Positions 53,206 through 62,637 are shown, numbered from the stretch's first letter. The stretch is DNA of 64,000 nucleotides from Thermococcus sp. (GCF_027063845.1 NZ_JAMOQU010000019.1:1-64000), one strand, 5' to 3'. Translations and numbers: made by a program. Notes: generated by a model from the letters alone, not told the origin.

Positions 53206-54498
53206 ATGCAGGGCCTCACGGGAATCCAGTACCAGCCATCGGCGGTCAGGCTCGAGGAAGAGGAGGAAGAGGCCGAGCTTTCACCAACATCGAAGCTGGC
53301 CCTCTACCTGATAGCCGTCTGGGTTATCCCGATAACCTCTTTCCTTCTCCTCCGCTGGAGCCTCGTTTACCTCGTCCTTCCCTATCTGACGCTTCTCTCA
53401 GTTTCCTACCTGTTCTTCAAGCCGAGCGGAAAGGTTGAGGTCTGGCGCGTGGTTCACCACAACCGCTTCCTCGAGGGGCAGGAGGTTGAAATCGAGGTCC
53501 ACGTGAAGACCGACTTCAGGGTGGACTACCTCTACGTGCGCGACCTCGTTCCGGGCCTGGAAACAATCGGAAAGCCCGAGAAGGTCTTCTCCCTGAAGCC
53601 GGGCGAGGAGGGAGTCCTCAGGTACAGGGTCAAGATGAAGCGCGGAATCCACAGCTTCGAGGGCTTCCGCGTGGCCTACCGAGACCCCTTCGGCTTCTTC
53701 TCATCCGACAGGTTTGTTGACCACTTCACGGAGATAGTTGGAGTTCCAATCCTCTACGACGTTCAAACGCCTTACTCAACGAGGGGAACGAAGATAACGA
53801 TAGGTCCCCTCCCGTCCCCGCTCATCGGCGAGGGCCTGGAGTTCCACGCCATCAGGGAGTACCAGCCCGGCGACCCGCTCAAGATAATCAACTGGAAGGC
53901 CACCGCGAGAACCGGGAGGATAATGGTCAACGAGTTCGAGAGCGAGAGGAAGGTTGACGTCGTTTTCATCGTCGACGCGTCGAAGCACAACGAGCCCGTC
54001 TTCGACTACCTGATACGCGCCGCGGCGTCGCTCATGCTCAACGCCCTCAACGACGGCACGAGCTTCGGTCTCCTCCTCGCGGAGAAGGTCCCCCTCTGGG
54101 TCCGCATTGACTACGGAAAGAGGCACTTCTTCAAGTGCATAGACTTCCTCAGCACCGCCCGGCCGGACGAGAACAACATAATCGCCTACCAGGTCGAGCA
54201 CCTCGTCAAGACCGCGCTCCCGCCGAGGGCCCAGATAATCTACTTCTCGCCCCTCCTGACGGAGGAGAGCAGGCAGGCCCTCAAGATACTCGCCGAGTTC
54301 GGCTACAACGTTGTCGTGATAAGCCCCAACCCCAACAGCCTCTACGAGCCAAAAACGGAGGAAGAAAAGCTCGCCATGGAGCTCGTCCAGCTCAAGAGGA
54401 AGGTCGTCCTGAAGAGCCTCGCCGGCTATGGCATCATAATCGACTGGGACGTCATGAAGCCCCTCAAGGTCGCCATAGCGGAGGTGGTCGGCAAATGA
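53206..54498 (+). CDS. DUF58 protein (VWA-like), partner of MoxR
   Basis: 430 residues: two TM segments (about 28-68), then a beta-rich domain and a DUF58 domain with GLEFHAIREYQPGDPLKIINWKATARTG and a VWA-like FIVDASKHNEPVFDY (degenerate MIDAS). GGGGTGA precedes ATG 53206; a GTG at 53200 is possible. Ends in ATGA overlap with the next gene. Confidence 0.92.
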   Translation: MQGLTGIQYQPSAVRLEEEEEEAELSPTSKLALYLIAVWVIPITSFLLLRWSLVYLVLPYLTLLSVSYLFFKPSGKVEVWRVVHHNRFLEGQEVEIEVHVKTDFRVDYLYVRDLVPGLETIGKPEKVFSLKPGEEGVLRYRVKMKRGIHSFEGFRVAYRDPFGFFSSDRFVDHFTEIVGVPILYDVQTPYSTRGTKITIGPLPSPLIGEGLEFHAIREYQPGDPLKIINWKATARTGRIMVNEFESERKVDVVFIVDASKHNEPVFDYLIRAAASLMLNALNDGTSFGLLLAEKVPLWVRIDYGKRHFFKCIDFLSTARPDENNIIAYQVEHLVKTALPPRAQIIYFSPLLTEESRQALKILAEFGYNVVVISPNPNSLYEPKTEEEKLAMELVQLKRKVVLKSLAGYGIIIDWDVMKPLKVAIAEVVGK

Positions 54499-54923
54499 TT
54501 AGGAAGCTCCTTTCCGCGGGCTTGTTCATCCTCTTCGCGTTTTTCGTTTACATGGATTTTAGCCCCGGTATTGAGCTCATTCTCGTGTTGTCCCTGGCCA
54601 TAGTGGCCCCTCTATGGGAGTCAGTCGGGTATCTTTCCCTCGCATTTCTGGGATTTTTGCTGGTTTATCGCTCGATAGGGGGCTTTGTGGGTATTTTTAC
54701 GCTAATATTCGCCATCGAGTACGTTGAATCAATTCACCTCGCCAAGAGGAACGCCCCTGCTGAGCACTACTATGTCCTCTTTGCGGGAACTCTCCTCGCG
54801 GTGCCTGTTTACTACTTCGCCTACCTGCTGTCCCTTTACGCTCCGAGCCTCGTTAACACGGTTGTGGGGGCAGTCTTCATAGTGCTCCTCTACGTCCTCT
54901 TCTACCTCGTCGTCAAACGCTGA
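54495..54923 (+). CDS. Small multi-pass membrane protein, end of the MoxR operon
   Basis: 142 residues with about five TM helices and almost no soluble part; IHLAKRNAPAEHYY is the main cytoplasmic loop. GAGGTGG lies in the end of DUF58 and the ATG overlaps its stop, so it is translationally coupled. No family recognised; its consistent place suggests a membrane scaffold for the MoxR/DUF58 system. Its 3' end overlaps the convergent PfkB kinase gene by 11 bp. Confidence 0.75.
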   Translation: MIRKLLSAGLFILFAFFVYMDFSPGIELILVLSLAIVAPLWESVGYLSLAFLGFLLVYRSIGGFVGIFTLIFAIEYVESIHLAKRNAPAEHYYVLFAGTLLAVPVYYFAYLLSLYAPSLVNTVVGAVFIVLLYVLFYLVVKR

Positions 54924-55743
54924 TGCTCCAGCTTCCCCTTTTTTTCAAAACCTCCCGCGCCCGCTGGAGGCCGAGCCTCGCGCACTCCTCAAGCGCTTTC
55001 CCCTTCACGAGTCCAGCAAGAAAGCCACCCGCGAAGGCATCGCCTGCACCGGTTGGGTCAATTTCCCCCTCAACAGGAAGCGCCGGGAACTCGTGGAAGT
55101 CGCCGTCGTAAATCAGGACTCCCCTCTCCCCCCTCGTTATAACAACAAGCTCCGCCCCCCAGGAGTACAGCTCCTCGGCGGCTTTTCTAACGTCATCAAG
55201 CCCTGTGATTAGCCTCGCCTCCCTCTCGTTTGGAAAAACTGCGTAACTTATAGATACGAGCTCCCTCACGAGCTCGGGCTTTCTCCGGTAGTCCTCGTAA
55301 TAGGTCGGGTTGAAGTCGAGGCTCACCTTCTTCCCTTCCAGCCTCCCAAGGACCTTCAACTGCTCCTCGGGCGGAATCGGGGCCACGTGAAAGATTTTTG
55401 CCTTGAGATAATCCTCAGGAATCAGCGTCTCGCCCATTCTCTCGGCAACACCCATCTCGACCGGTGACTCGACGCTTCCGTCTTCCCTGTAAATTACCCA
55501 GATGTGAATCGTCTTTCCGGGCAGGATTTGAACTCCCCTGATGTCAACGTATTGAGCCAATTTTTCAAGCCACTCCTTTGGAAAATCCTCTCCGACTTTC
55601 GTGACGAGACCGACATTTGCTCCCGCCAGTGCGGCGGAGGTTGCAACGGCCGCCGCGGCCCCTCCGGGCATCTCGATTCTCCTCCCGTCCGGGAAGACTA
55701 TCGTGTCTATCGAAACGTGACCGAGGACAACGAGCTCGACCAT
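54913..55743 (-). CDS. PfkB-family carbohydrate kinase
   Basis: 276 residues of ribokinase fold: ELVVLGHVSIDTIVFPDG and PGGAAAAVATSAALAGANV at the N-terminus, the C-terminal anion-hole motif DPTGAGDAFAGGF near 228 with the catalytic Asp. Substrate (nucleoside, sugar or inositol-like) undetermined. GGTGGT lies three nt before the ATG at 55743; the frame continues upstream without family sequence. Confidence 0.92.
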   Translation of the reverse strand: MVELVVLGHVSIDTIVFPDGRRIEMPGGAAAAVATSAALAGANVGLVTKVGEDFPKEWLEKLAQYVDIRGVQILPGKTIHIWVIYREDGSVESPVEMGVAERMGETLIPEDYLKAKIFHVAPIPPEEQLKVLGRLEGKKVSLDFNPTYYEDYRRKPELVRELVSISYAVFPNEREARLITGLDDVRKAAEELYSWGAELVVITRGERGVLIYDGDFHEFPALPVEGEIDPTGAGDAFAGGFLAGLVKGKALEECARLGLQRAREVLKKRGSWSISV

Positions 55744-55877
55744 TCTACCACCTCTCTTCAATTTCGCCCATTCCTTTAAGCCGTTTCGGGGCATTGTAAT
55801 CAATTTCTAACTTTCCGTTTAGATGCTTGTCGAAAAAGGTTAAAAAGTTCCGTTCCCAAAATTCAGCGGTGATTGCA

Positions 55878-57377
55878 ATGGAGAGCGTTTTCCAGAACGA
55901 GACGATTAAGGAGATTCTGGCCAGGTACAGGCGGATATGGGCAATCAACCACGCCCAGAGCGTCCTCAGCTGGGACATGGAGGTGAATATGCCGAAGGAG
56001 GGAATCCTCGAGAGGAGCGTTGCTCAGGGCGAGCTTTCCGTCCTCAGCCAGGAGTTCCTCCTCAAGCCGGACTTCGTTGAGCTCGTCGAGAAGGCCAAGG
56101 GCATAGAGGACCTCAACGAGTACGAGCGCGGTGTCGTTCGCGTCCTCGACCGCTCGATAAGAATCAGCAAGTCCTTCCCGCCCGAGTTCCTCAGGGAGAT
56201 GAGCGAGGTCACGAGCCAGGCAACTAAAGCCTGGGAGGAGGCAAAGAAGAGCAACGACTACTCCAAGTTCGAGCCCTGGCTCGACAGGATAATAGACCTC
56301 GCCAAGCGCGCCGCTGAATACCTCGGCTACGAGGACGAGCCCTACGACGCTTTGCTGGACATGTTCGAGGAGGGCCTCACCACCAAGGAAGTCGAGAGGA
56401 TGTTCGACAAGCTCGAGAAGGAACTCAAGCCCCTCCTCGAAAAGATAATGGAGGAAGGCAAGGTCCCGAGGGAGCACCCTCTCGAGAAGGAGAAGTATGA
56501 GAGGGAGCAGATGGAGAAGGTGAACCTTTGGATTCTCGAGAAGTTCGGCTTCCCGCTCGGAGTCCGCTCCCGCTTGGACGTCTCCGCCCACCCGTTCACG
56601 ACCGAGTTCGGAATCCGCGATGTTAGAATAACCACGCGCTACGAGGGCTACGACTTCAGGAGGACGATACTGAGCACGGTTCACGAGTTCGGACATGCCC
56701 TCTACGAGCTCCAGCAGGACGAGCGCTTCATGTTCAGCCCGATAGCCGGCGGGGTTTCCCTTGGAATCCATGAGAGCCAGAGCCGCTTCTGGGAGAACAT
56801 TATCGGCCGCTCAAGGGAGTTCGCGGGGCTAATCTACCCCGTCCTGAAGGAGAACCTGCCCTTCATGTCCAACTACACGCCTGAGGACGTTTACCTGTAC
56901 TTCAACATCGTTCGCCCGGACTTCATCAGGACGGAGGCCGACGTCGTCACCTACAACTTCCACATACTCCTCCGCTTCAAGCTTGAGAGGATGATGCTCA
57001 ACGAGGGCGTTAAGGCCAAGGACCTGCCAGAGCTCTGGAACGAGGAGATGGAGAAGCTCCTCGGCATAAGGCCGAAGACCTACGCGGAGGGAATCCTCCA
57101 GGACATCCACTGGGCGCACGGAACGATAGGCTACTTCCCGACCTACAGCATCGGAACGCTCCTCGCGAGCCAGCTCTACTACCACATGAAGAAGGACATC
57201 CCAGACTTCGAGGACAAGGTGGCTAAAGCGGAGTTCGAGCCCATCAAGGCCTGGCTGAGGGAGAAGATACACCGCTGGGGAAGCATCTACCCGCCGAAGG
57301 AGCTCCTCAGGAAGGCTATCGGCGAGGAGCTGAACCCGGACTACTTCATCAGGTGGGTGAAGGAGAGGTATCTGTGA
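55878..57377 (+). CDS. Thermostable carboxypeptidase, M32 (Taq) family
   Basis: Metallocarboxypeptidase of 499 residues, the same length as Pyrococcus furiosus CP. HEFGH near 269-273 binds metal with the downstream Glu in GIHESQSRFWEN; DIHWAHGTIGYFPTYSIGTLLASQ near 410 is the conserved M32 substrate segment. Likely cytosolic, removing C-terminal residues from peptides. GGTGAT lies four nt before the ATG at 55878, preferred to a start 17 codons upstream. Confidence 0.96.
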   Translation: MESVFQNETIKEILARYRRIWAINHAQSVLSWDMEVNMPKEGILERSVAQGELSVLSQEFLLKPDFVELVEKAKGIEDLNEYERGVVRVLDRSIRISKSFPPEFLREMSEVTSQATKAWEEAKKSNDYSKFEPWLDRIIDLAKRAAEYLGYEDEPYDALLDMFEEGLTTKEVERMFDKLEKELKPLLEKIMEEGKVPREHPLEKEKYEREQMEKVNLWILEKFGFPLGVRSRLDVSAHPFTTEFGIRDVRITTRYEGYDFRRTILSTVHEFGHALYELQQDERFMFSPIAGGVSLGIHESQSRFWENIIGRSREFAGLIYPVLKENLPFMSNYTPEDVYLYFNIVRPDFIRTEADVVTYNFHILLRFKLERMMLNEGVKAKDLPELWNEEMEKLLGIRPKTYAEGILQDIHWAHGTIGYFPTYSIGTLLASQLYYHMKKDIPDFEDKVAKAEFEPIKAWLREKIHRWGSIYPPKELLRKAIGEELNPDYFIRWVKERYL

Positions 57378-57437
57378 TTTCTTTCTTTCCTTTAGTGAAG
57401 CAGGTTTTCAAGTCTGTGCTAGCAATGTTTAAATGTG

Positions 57438-57456
57438 ATGCATGCACACAATGCAT
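57438..57456 (+). promoter_or_regulatory. Dyad operator candidate for the second VapBC pair
   Basis: Two ATGCAT palindromes (57438-57443 and 57451-57456) are 13 bp apart, just downstream of TATA-like TGTTTAAATG (57426-57435) and 13 bp before the antitoxin start, fitting autoregulation by the VapBC complex. Inferred. Confidence 0.4.
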
Positions 57457-57468
57457 TGGTGGAAGACC

Positions 57469-57705
57469 ATGGTTAAGACGATAACAATTTCGGACGACGT
57501 TTACAATGAACTCGTCAGGATTAAGGGCAAGAAGTCCTTCAGTGAACTGTTTCGGGAGCTCTTAAGGGAGAAGAAAGGAAACGTTGATGCCCTGCGCCAT
57601 CTGAAAGGAATTCTGAGTGAGGAAGAGTACCGAGAAACAAAGAGAAAGCTCAAAGAGATTGAGGAGGAGTTTGAGAAATGGGGGCAGTCCTTGACACAAA
57701 CGTGA
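57469..57705 (+). CDS. VapB-type antitoxin (DUF217)
   Basis: 78 residues: N-terminal ribbon-helix-helix-like MVKTITISDDVYNELVRIKG and FSELFRELLRE, then a long charged helix that would wrap the toxin. GGTGG lies five nt before the ATG at 57469. The end overlaps the toxin gene by 28 bp. Confidence 0.88.
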   Translation: MVKTITISDDVYNELVRIKGKKSFSELFRELLREKKGNVDALRHLKGILSEEEYRETKRKLKEIEEEFEKWGQSLTQT

Positions 57706-58046
57706 TAATTGAAATCGCTAGGGATAACGAGGAAGTCTTTGAACAAGTCACGGCTTTAGACAACACCTTCTACATAGCTTCCATAACAAAGTTCGAGATT
57801 CTCCTCGGAATGCCCAAGAAAGACGAGCTCATATGGCTTGAAACGCTCATCGAGCTCCCCTTTGATGGGAAATGCGCGGAAATGGCGGCATATCTCCACA
57901 AGAAACTGAGAGAAAAAGGGAGGCCAATGTCCCTAAGGGACCTGTTCATAGCGTCAATTGCGATTGTTAATGGCCTGCCGATAATAACCTTGGACAGCGA
58001 CTTCGAGGTTTTGAAGGAATTGGGCTTTGAAGTTTACATTATTTAG
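57678..58046 (+). CDS. PIN-domain toxin (VapC family)
   Basis: 122 residues: AVLDTNVIIEIARDN with the first Asp, SITKFEILLG with Glu, LRDLFIASIAIVNGLPIITLDSDF with the last acidic residues. Predicted Mg2+-dependent ribonuclease neutralised by the overlapping antitoxin. GAGGAG precedes the ATG. Convergent 8-bp overlap with the ASCH gene. Confidence 0.92.
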   Translation: MGAVLDTNVIIEIARDNEEVFEQVTALDNTFYIASITKFEILLGMPKKDELIWLETLIELPFDGKCAEMAAYLHKKLREKGRPMSLRDLFIASIAIVNGLPIITLDSDFEVLKELGFEVYII

Positions 58047-58383
58047 GCTCTCCAATCCACGCTACCGGCTCGACCTCTATCGCAACCACGCCGTACTTCC
58101 TCTCCTTCTCCTCGGAATAAAAGCGTCTGTAGACCTTAACGCCTTCCTCGATGCTTTTCACCCCTGGCAGGACGTTCTCCAATCCTTCTTTCCCCAGCAT
58201 CTCCCGGAAGGACGAGTAAACCCTCAGGTCCTTCACGACGCAGACGAGCCTGTTCTCGAAGACTATCTCGTCGCCCGGCTTTATCGCTTGTCTCTTCTCG
58301 TCGTACAGGCGACCTTCAATCTTCTTTCTTCCCTCGGCTATCGCCTTTAGGTACTCCTCCTGAAGGCCCATCTTCCACCTCAT
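58039..58383 (-). CDS. ASCH-domain protein
   Basis: 114 residues, the size of a stand-alone ASCH (PUA-like) domain; GLQEEYLKAIAEGRKKIEGRLYDEKRQAIKPGDEIVF is the typical N-terminal GRKxIEGR signature, followed by RVYSSFREML. ASCH proteins bind RNA or act as small amidohydrolases; activity not predictable. GGTGGGAG precedes the ATG at 58383. Confidence 0.9.
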   Translation of the reverse strand: MRWKMGLQEEYLKAIAEGRKKIEGRLYDEKRQAIKPGDEIVFENRLVCVVKDLRVYSSFREMLGKEGLENVLPGVKSIEEGVKVYRRFYSEEKERKYGVVAIEVEPVAWIGEPK

Positions 58384-58392
58384 GCTCCCACC

Positions 58393-59505
58393 TCACAGCA
58401 GGGCTTTAATCAGGCTCGGGCTGACCTTTATGAGCTTTGTGAGGAGCTTGGGCCTTTTGAGTATCGCCTTTGCGGTTCTCAGGTGGTCGTCGAAGTCCGC
58501 CTGTGACTCTATTACTTCTCTGGCTTCCTCACTACCGAGGACTTCAAAGATTCTCTCTATCGCCTCCTGGTCGAGGCTGAGGAAGAGCCTTCTGAACCTG
58601 AGGCCAAAGCTTACCTGCTTCCTCACCCACGAGCAGTAGTTCCAGTAGTTCCCGGGCCTGCCCTCGAGTAAGGCCTTCCTCAGGCTCTCGGCGCAGAGCA
58701 TCCCGTAGACTATCCCCCCAGCGGTCGTCGGTTTTATCTGAAGGGCGGAATCACCAACGAGCGCCACGTTGCCCCGCACCCAGGGCTTCCTCCAGCCGAG
58801 GCCGACGGTTCCGGCCTTGAACTCGAGAACCCTCGTGGGTTCTAACCTTCTGAGCCGTAGAAACCTGTTCAGGGCCTCTATGCTTCCGAAGGTTCCAACT
58901 CTGGCCGTTTCGCCGTATATCGGCGCCACCCACGCGAAGAAGTCGGGCGTTATCTCCTTGTTCACCCAGACCTCAACACTTTTTCTCTCAAACTCGCCAA
59001 GAACCTCAACCTCGTAACCGCTGAGGAACTCGGCCTTCGTCTTCGCTCCCATTGCCTTCGCCACCGTGCTGTTCACGCCGTCGGCCCCGACGTAGAAGTC
59101 CGCCTTTACCTCAAGCGTCTCCCCGAGGTGCTGGAGAATAGCTTTCCCGTTTTTGAAACCCTTGAAAGTCGTGCTCATCAGGTAATCGGCGCCCCTCCGC
59201 ATAGCCCTCTTCGCGAGCTCCCTCTCGAGAGTCTTCCTGTCCACGAGATACGCTTGGGGACTCTTCCTCCCAATCGAAAAGCTCTGGATTCGCGAGTAGA
59301 AAGTTGCCCCGTAAAGCTCGTTCAGGACGGCTTTTTTTGGCAGTCCAAGCCTCTCGTAGTTCTCGGCTCCGATTATGCCGGTGCAGGCCTTCCCCCCGAA
59401 GGAGTTCTTCCTCTCGACGACGGCGACGCTGTAATCCCTGGCGAGAAGGTTAGCGAGATAATTGCCAACGGGGCCACCTCCAATGATTAGGACGTCGTAC
59501 CTCAT
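58393..59505 (-). CDS. Geranylgeranyl reductase-like FAD-dependent oxidoreductase
   Basis: 370 residues with dinucleotide-binding YDVLIIGGGPVGNYLANLLA at the N-terminus, VERKNSFGGKACTGIIG (the CxxG type region of GGR), GADGVNSTVAKAMG and GNVALVGDSALQIKPTTAGGI. Related archaeal enzymes saturate the isoprenoid chains of ether lipids; this is a divergent member so substrate is uncertain. GGGGTGA precedes GTG 59511/ATG 59505; the latter begins the typical MRYDVLIIG. Confidence 0.85.
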   Translation of the reverse strand: MRYDVLIIGGGPVGNYLANLLARDYSVAVVERKNSFGGKACTGIIGAENYERLGLPKKAVLNELYGATFYSRIQSFSIGRKSPQAYLVDRKTLERELAKRAMRRGADYLMSTTFKGFKNGKAILQHLGETLEVKADFYVGADGVNSTVAKAMGAKTKAEFLSGYEVEVLGEFERKSVEVWVNKEITPDFFAWVAPIYGETARVGTFGSIEALNRFLRLRRLEPTRVLEFKAGTVGLGWRKPWVRGNVALVGDSALQIKPTTAGGIVYGMLCAESLRKALLEGRPGNYWNYCSWVRKQVSFGLRFRRLFLSLDQEAIERIFEVLGSEEAREVIESQADFDDHLRTAKAILKRPKLLTKLIKVSPSLIKALL

Positions 59506-59565
59506 CTTCACCCCTCGCCTGGAGTAGCTTTTAAACCCTAAAAACCTACCCTTTCGGGTGGTTCC

Positions 59566-60165
59566 ATGAAGGTTCTGGTCACCGGCTTCGAGCCCTTCGG
59601 CGGTGAGGAGATAAACCCCTCATGGGAGGCCGTTAAGGCACTTCCCGACGAGCTCAACGGCGCAACGCTCCTGAAGGTTCGGCTACCGGTTTCGTTCAAG
59701 AGGGTTAGAGAGATTCTGCCGAGGCTAATCGCCAGGGAGAAACCCGATATCGTCCTCCTGACAGGCCAGGCAGGCGGAAGGCCGAACGTGACCGTCGAGA
59801 GGGTCGCGATAAACGTGATGGATTCCACGATGCCGGACAACGACGGCTTTAAGCCGGAGGACGAGCCGGTATTCGAGGGCGCTCCAGATGCATACTTCGC
59901 CACGATACCAATAAAAGCCGTTGTAAAGGCCCTAAGGAAGGCCGGAATCCCGGCCGGCGTTTCCAACACTGCCGGAACCTACGTCTGCAACACCGCGATG
60001 TTTACAGCTTTGCACACAATAGCCGTATCTGGAATGGAAACGAGGGCGGGCTTCATCCACGTGCCCTTCAGCCACGAGCAGGCCCTTGAGAAGCCGAGGC
60101 CGTCGATGGCGCAGGAAACGATAAACGAGGCGATAAGGAAAGCGCTGGAGTTACTCCTTGAATAG
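59566..60165 (+). CDS. pcp: Pyroglutamyl-peptidase I
   Basis: Cysteine peptidase (family C15) removing N-terminal pyroglutamate. 199 residues. VTGFEPFGGEEINPSWEAV begins the family; Glu is in GGRPNVTVERVA, the nucleophile Cys141 in TYVCNTAMF and His in FIHVPFSHEQ. GGTGG lies five nt before the ATG. Its last 15 bp overlap the convergent gene at 60151-60480. Confidence 0.96.
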   Translation: MKVLVTGFEPFGGEEINPSWEAVKALPDELNGATLLKVRLPVSFKRVREILPRLIAREKPDIVLLTGQAGGRPNVTVERVAINVMDSTMPDNDGFKPEDEPVFEGAPDAYFATIPIKAVVKALRKAGIPAGVSNTAGTYVCNTAMFTALHTIAVSGMETRAGFIHVPFSHEQALEKPRPSMAQETINEAIRKALELLLE

Positions 60166-60480
60166 CTCGTTGAAGTCAATCTCGTAGACGACGGAGCCGT
60201 TAAAGCTCTGGGCCTCCTTGAACCTCGCTATGAGTGAGCTGAAGGTCTCGACGAGGGCTCCCCTTATTTCGCTCATTATTTTCTCCGCGTCCTCTCTCGT
60301 GCCTGCCTTGAAGACTTTCTCAGTCAGCTCGTTGAGGCCGAGCTCCTCGCCCCTAATCCTGACCTTGGGGTCAAAGCCGTCGACTATGGCCTTCAGCTCC
60401 TCGTCCAGGTCGAGTTCCCTGACCCTGACGATGTACTCCCCGCTCACGATGTCGTACTTTTTGTCAAAGACGAGGCGCAT
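60151..60480 (-). CDS. Small conserved hypothetical protein
   Basis: 109 residues, alpha/beta: FDKKYDIVSGEYIVRVRELDLDEE at the N-terminus and helical C-terminus (ETFSSLIARFKEAQSF). Not assigned. ATG 60480 follows GGGTGA by two nt; GTG 60486 after GGTGAT is an alternative. Confidence 0.72.
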   Translation of the reverse strand: MRLVFDKKYDIVSGEYIVRVRELDLDEELKAIVDGFDPKVRIRGEELGLNELTEKVFKAGTREDAEKIMSEIRGALVETFSSLIARFKEAQSFNGSVVYEIDFNELFKE

Positions 60481-60601
60481 CTTCACCCTATCACCCCGGA
60501 GTTGAATATAACTCAAGGGCTAAATAACGGTTTTGGTGAAACTTTAAGCCCCCTCAGCCAAACCATTAAAAAGCCACCCGCGTCACTTCCGTTGGAGGGT
60601 G

Positions 60602-62605
60602 GTGCTCATTCTCATCATCGGCCTTGACGTCGTCGGCGAGAACCCGAAACGCTTCGCGGTCGTGAGCTGGTACAACGGGAAACTCGAGCGAAAGGGTGAG
60701 TTCACACTCTACCGCTTAATCCGCTTCATCCAGGCGAAGAGGCCTGATATAGTTGCTATAGACAGCGTCACCGAGCTCGGTGACGACCTGCGGAAGTTCC
60801 TCCGCGCCCTCCCGCCGGGCACGAAGCTCGTCCAGGTAACGGGAAGGCCCGGCGAGCAGCGCTCACTCCAGAGCCTCGCGAGGGAGCACGGTATAAGAAC
60901 GACCGACAGGTTCGACCCTTATGAGGAGGCCAAGCTCTCCGCCCTGCTCGCGAGTAAGGGAGTCGGCTACGAGGTTTTGGCCTTTGAGGACGAGGTCATA
61001 GTCAAGGTAACCAGGGGAAGGAGTCACGGCAAGGGTGGATGGAGCCAGGACAGGTATAGAAAGCGCGTTCACAACCTCATCCGCGACAAGGTTAGGGAAA
61101 TCGAGGACAGGCTGAGGAGGGCTGGGGTTCCCTTCGACCTCGAGACCGAGGAGAAGGACTACGGCTTAGCCAGAGGCGAGTTCAGAATCTACGCGAGCAG
61201 GGAAGAGCTCGCTGGAATCGTGAGGCCTATGCGAGGCGGCGACGTCGAGGTCAGGATTTATCCCGTCGAGAGGGCCGAGCTCGGTTTTGCTCCCCTTAAG
61301 GGCGAGGAGGCCGTAAGGGAGAGGCGGAGCGTCATCGTTGGCATAGACCCGGGCATAACGGTTGGAATAGCGGTAATAGACCTCAACGGCAACGTGCTGG
61401 CGCTCCACAGCGAGAGGAACATGCCGGTCGGCGAGGTCTTCAGGTTCATAAGCGAGATCGGGCACCCGGTTATAGTTGCCACCGACGTTTCCCCGGCCCC
61501 GGGTTTTGTCGAGAAGATAGCCCGCTCCTTTAAAGCTAATCTCTTCGTCCCGAGGGAGAGCTTAAGGGTCGAGGAGAAGAACGAGCTGTTGAGGAGCCTT
61601 GGCGTCAAAGTTGACGACGACCACCAGCGCGACGCTTTGGCCGCCGCCTACAAGGCCTATCTCCGCTTAAAGCCTAAGCTCGAGCACGTCGAGGCGAAGC
61701 TCCGCGAGGCGGGATTGAGCAAGAGGGCCGAGGAGGTGAAGGCCCTTGTAATCCAGGGCTACAACCTCGGCGAGGCGATGCAAAAAGTTGCGAGGCGCGA
61801 GAGGCCGAGGGAGGAGGAAGAGCCTGAGAGCGGAGAGAGCGTTGACGTCAGGCCCTACGTGAGGAAAATCCGCGAGCTTGAGGAGAGGATAGCGTTTCTT
61901 GAGAGGGAGAACGAGGAGCTTAGGGGCATCATCCGTGAGCAGAGGAGAACAATCGAGAGGCTTGAGCGCAGAATAGCGGATTATGACGAGGAAGTAAGGA
62001 GGAAGGTCCTCCGGGAGAGGGAGCTTGAGGCGAAGGTGAAGCGTATAGAACTCCTCGAAAAACAGCTGAGGGAAGCTAAAGCGGTCATCGAGAGGCTGAG
62101 CAGGGATTTGGTCAAGGTCAAGAGGATGAACGTCGTCGAAATCCGCGGTAGCGCGGTTCCGCTGAAGGTGTTAAGAGTTCTCAGCTGGCGCGAGCTCGAG
62201 AGGATAGAGCGCGAGGTGGGCCTGAGGAGGGGCGACGTCCTCTTCGTGGTGAATCCCGCAGGAGCTGGAAAAGCGATAGCGGAAGAGCTGGTGGAGAGGG
62301 GGATAAGGGCTTTGATAACCGAGAAGCCCCTCCCGGGGCCCGTCAGAGAAGTTCTTCGCGAGGCTCATCTGCCCTTCTTCACGAGCGAAGAGCTCGACGT
62401 CAAAAGGGTTGACGAGTTCGCGGTCGTTGAGCGGGAGACGCTGGAGCGGGCCATTGAGGAGTTGTTGGAGCGCTGGGCGGAGGAAGATAGGGAAAAAGAA
62501 GCTGAAAAGTTCCTCAGGCTTGTGGAGGAGTACCGGATTGAGCGCATTAAAGAGCTTAAGAGAAAGGCCGAGGAAGAGCTTGAAGCGGAGAAGAGGAAAA
62601 GGTAA
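60602..62605 (+). CDS. DUF460 protein (RNase H-like fold with coiled coil)
   Basis: About 667 residues. Two RNase H-fold-like regions: the N-terminal one begins ILIIGLDVVGENPKRFAVVSW, and the second carries IVGIDPGITVGIAVIDLNG near 248 and VDDDHQRDALAAAYKAYL near 340, resembling RuvC/YqgF acidic residues. Residues about 415-505 form a strongly charged coiled coil (ELEERIAFLERENEELRGII). A C-terminal RuvX-distant globular domain ends in a Lys/Glu-rich helix. Archaeal DUF460 proteins are of unknown function; a nuclease-type core is inferred. GTG 60599 or 60602 after GGAGG. Confidence 0.85.
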   Translation: MLILIIGLDVVGENPKRFAVVSWYNGKLERKGEFTLYRLIRFIQAKRPDIVAIDSVTELGDDLRKFLRALPPGTKLVQVTGRPGEQRSLQSLAREHGIRTTDRFDPYEEAKLSALLASKGVGYEVLAFEDEVIVKVTRGRSHGKGGWSQDRYRKRVHNLIRDKVREIEDRLRRAGVPFDLETEEKDYGLARGEFRIYASREELAGIVRPMRGGDVEVRIYPVERAELGFAPLKGEEAVRERRSVIVGIDPGITVGIAVIDLNGNVLALHSERNMPVGEVFRFISEIGHPVIVATDVSPAPGFVEKIARSFKANLFVPRESLRVEEKNELLRSLGVKVDDDHQRDALAAAYKAYLRLKPKLEHVEAKLREAGLSKRAEEVKALVIQGYNLGEAMQKVARRERPREEEEPESGESVDVRPYVRKIRELEERIAFLERENEELRGIIREQRRTIERLERRIADYDEEVRRKVLRERELEAKVKRIELLEKQLREAKAVIERLSRDLVKVKRMNVVEIRGSAVPLKVLRVLSWRELERIEREVGLRRGDVLFVVNPAGAGKAIAEELVERGIRALITEKPLPGPVREVLREAHLPFFTSEELDVKRVDEFAVVERETLERAIEELLERWAEEDREKEAEKFLRLVEEYRIERIKELKRKAEEELEAEKRKR

Positions 62606-62637
62606 GGGCTTTAAGCCCCAGCGCCCTACATATTCCG

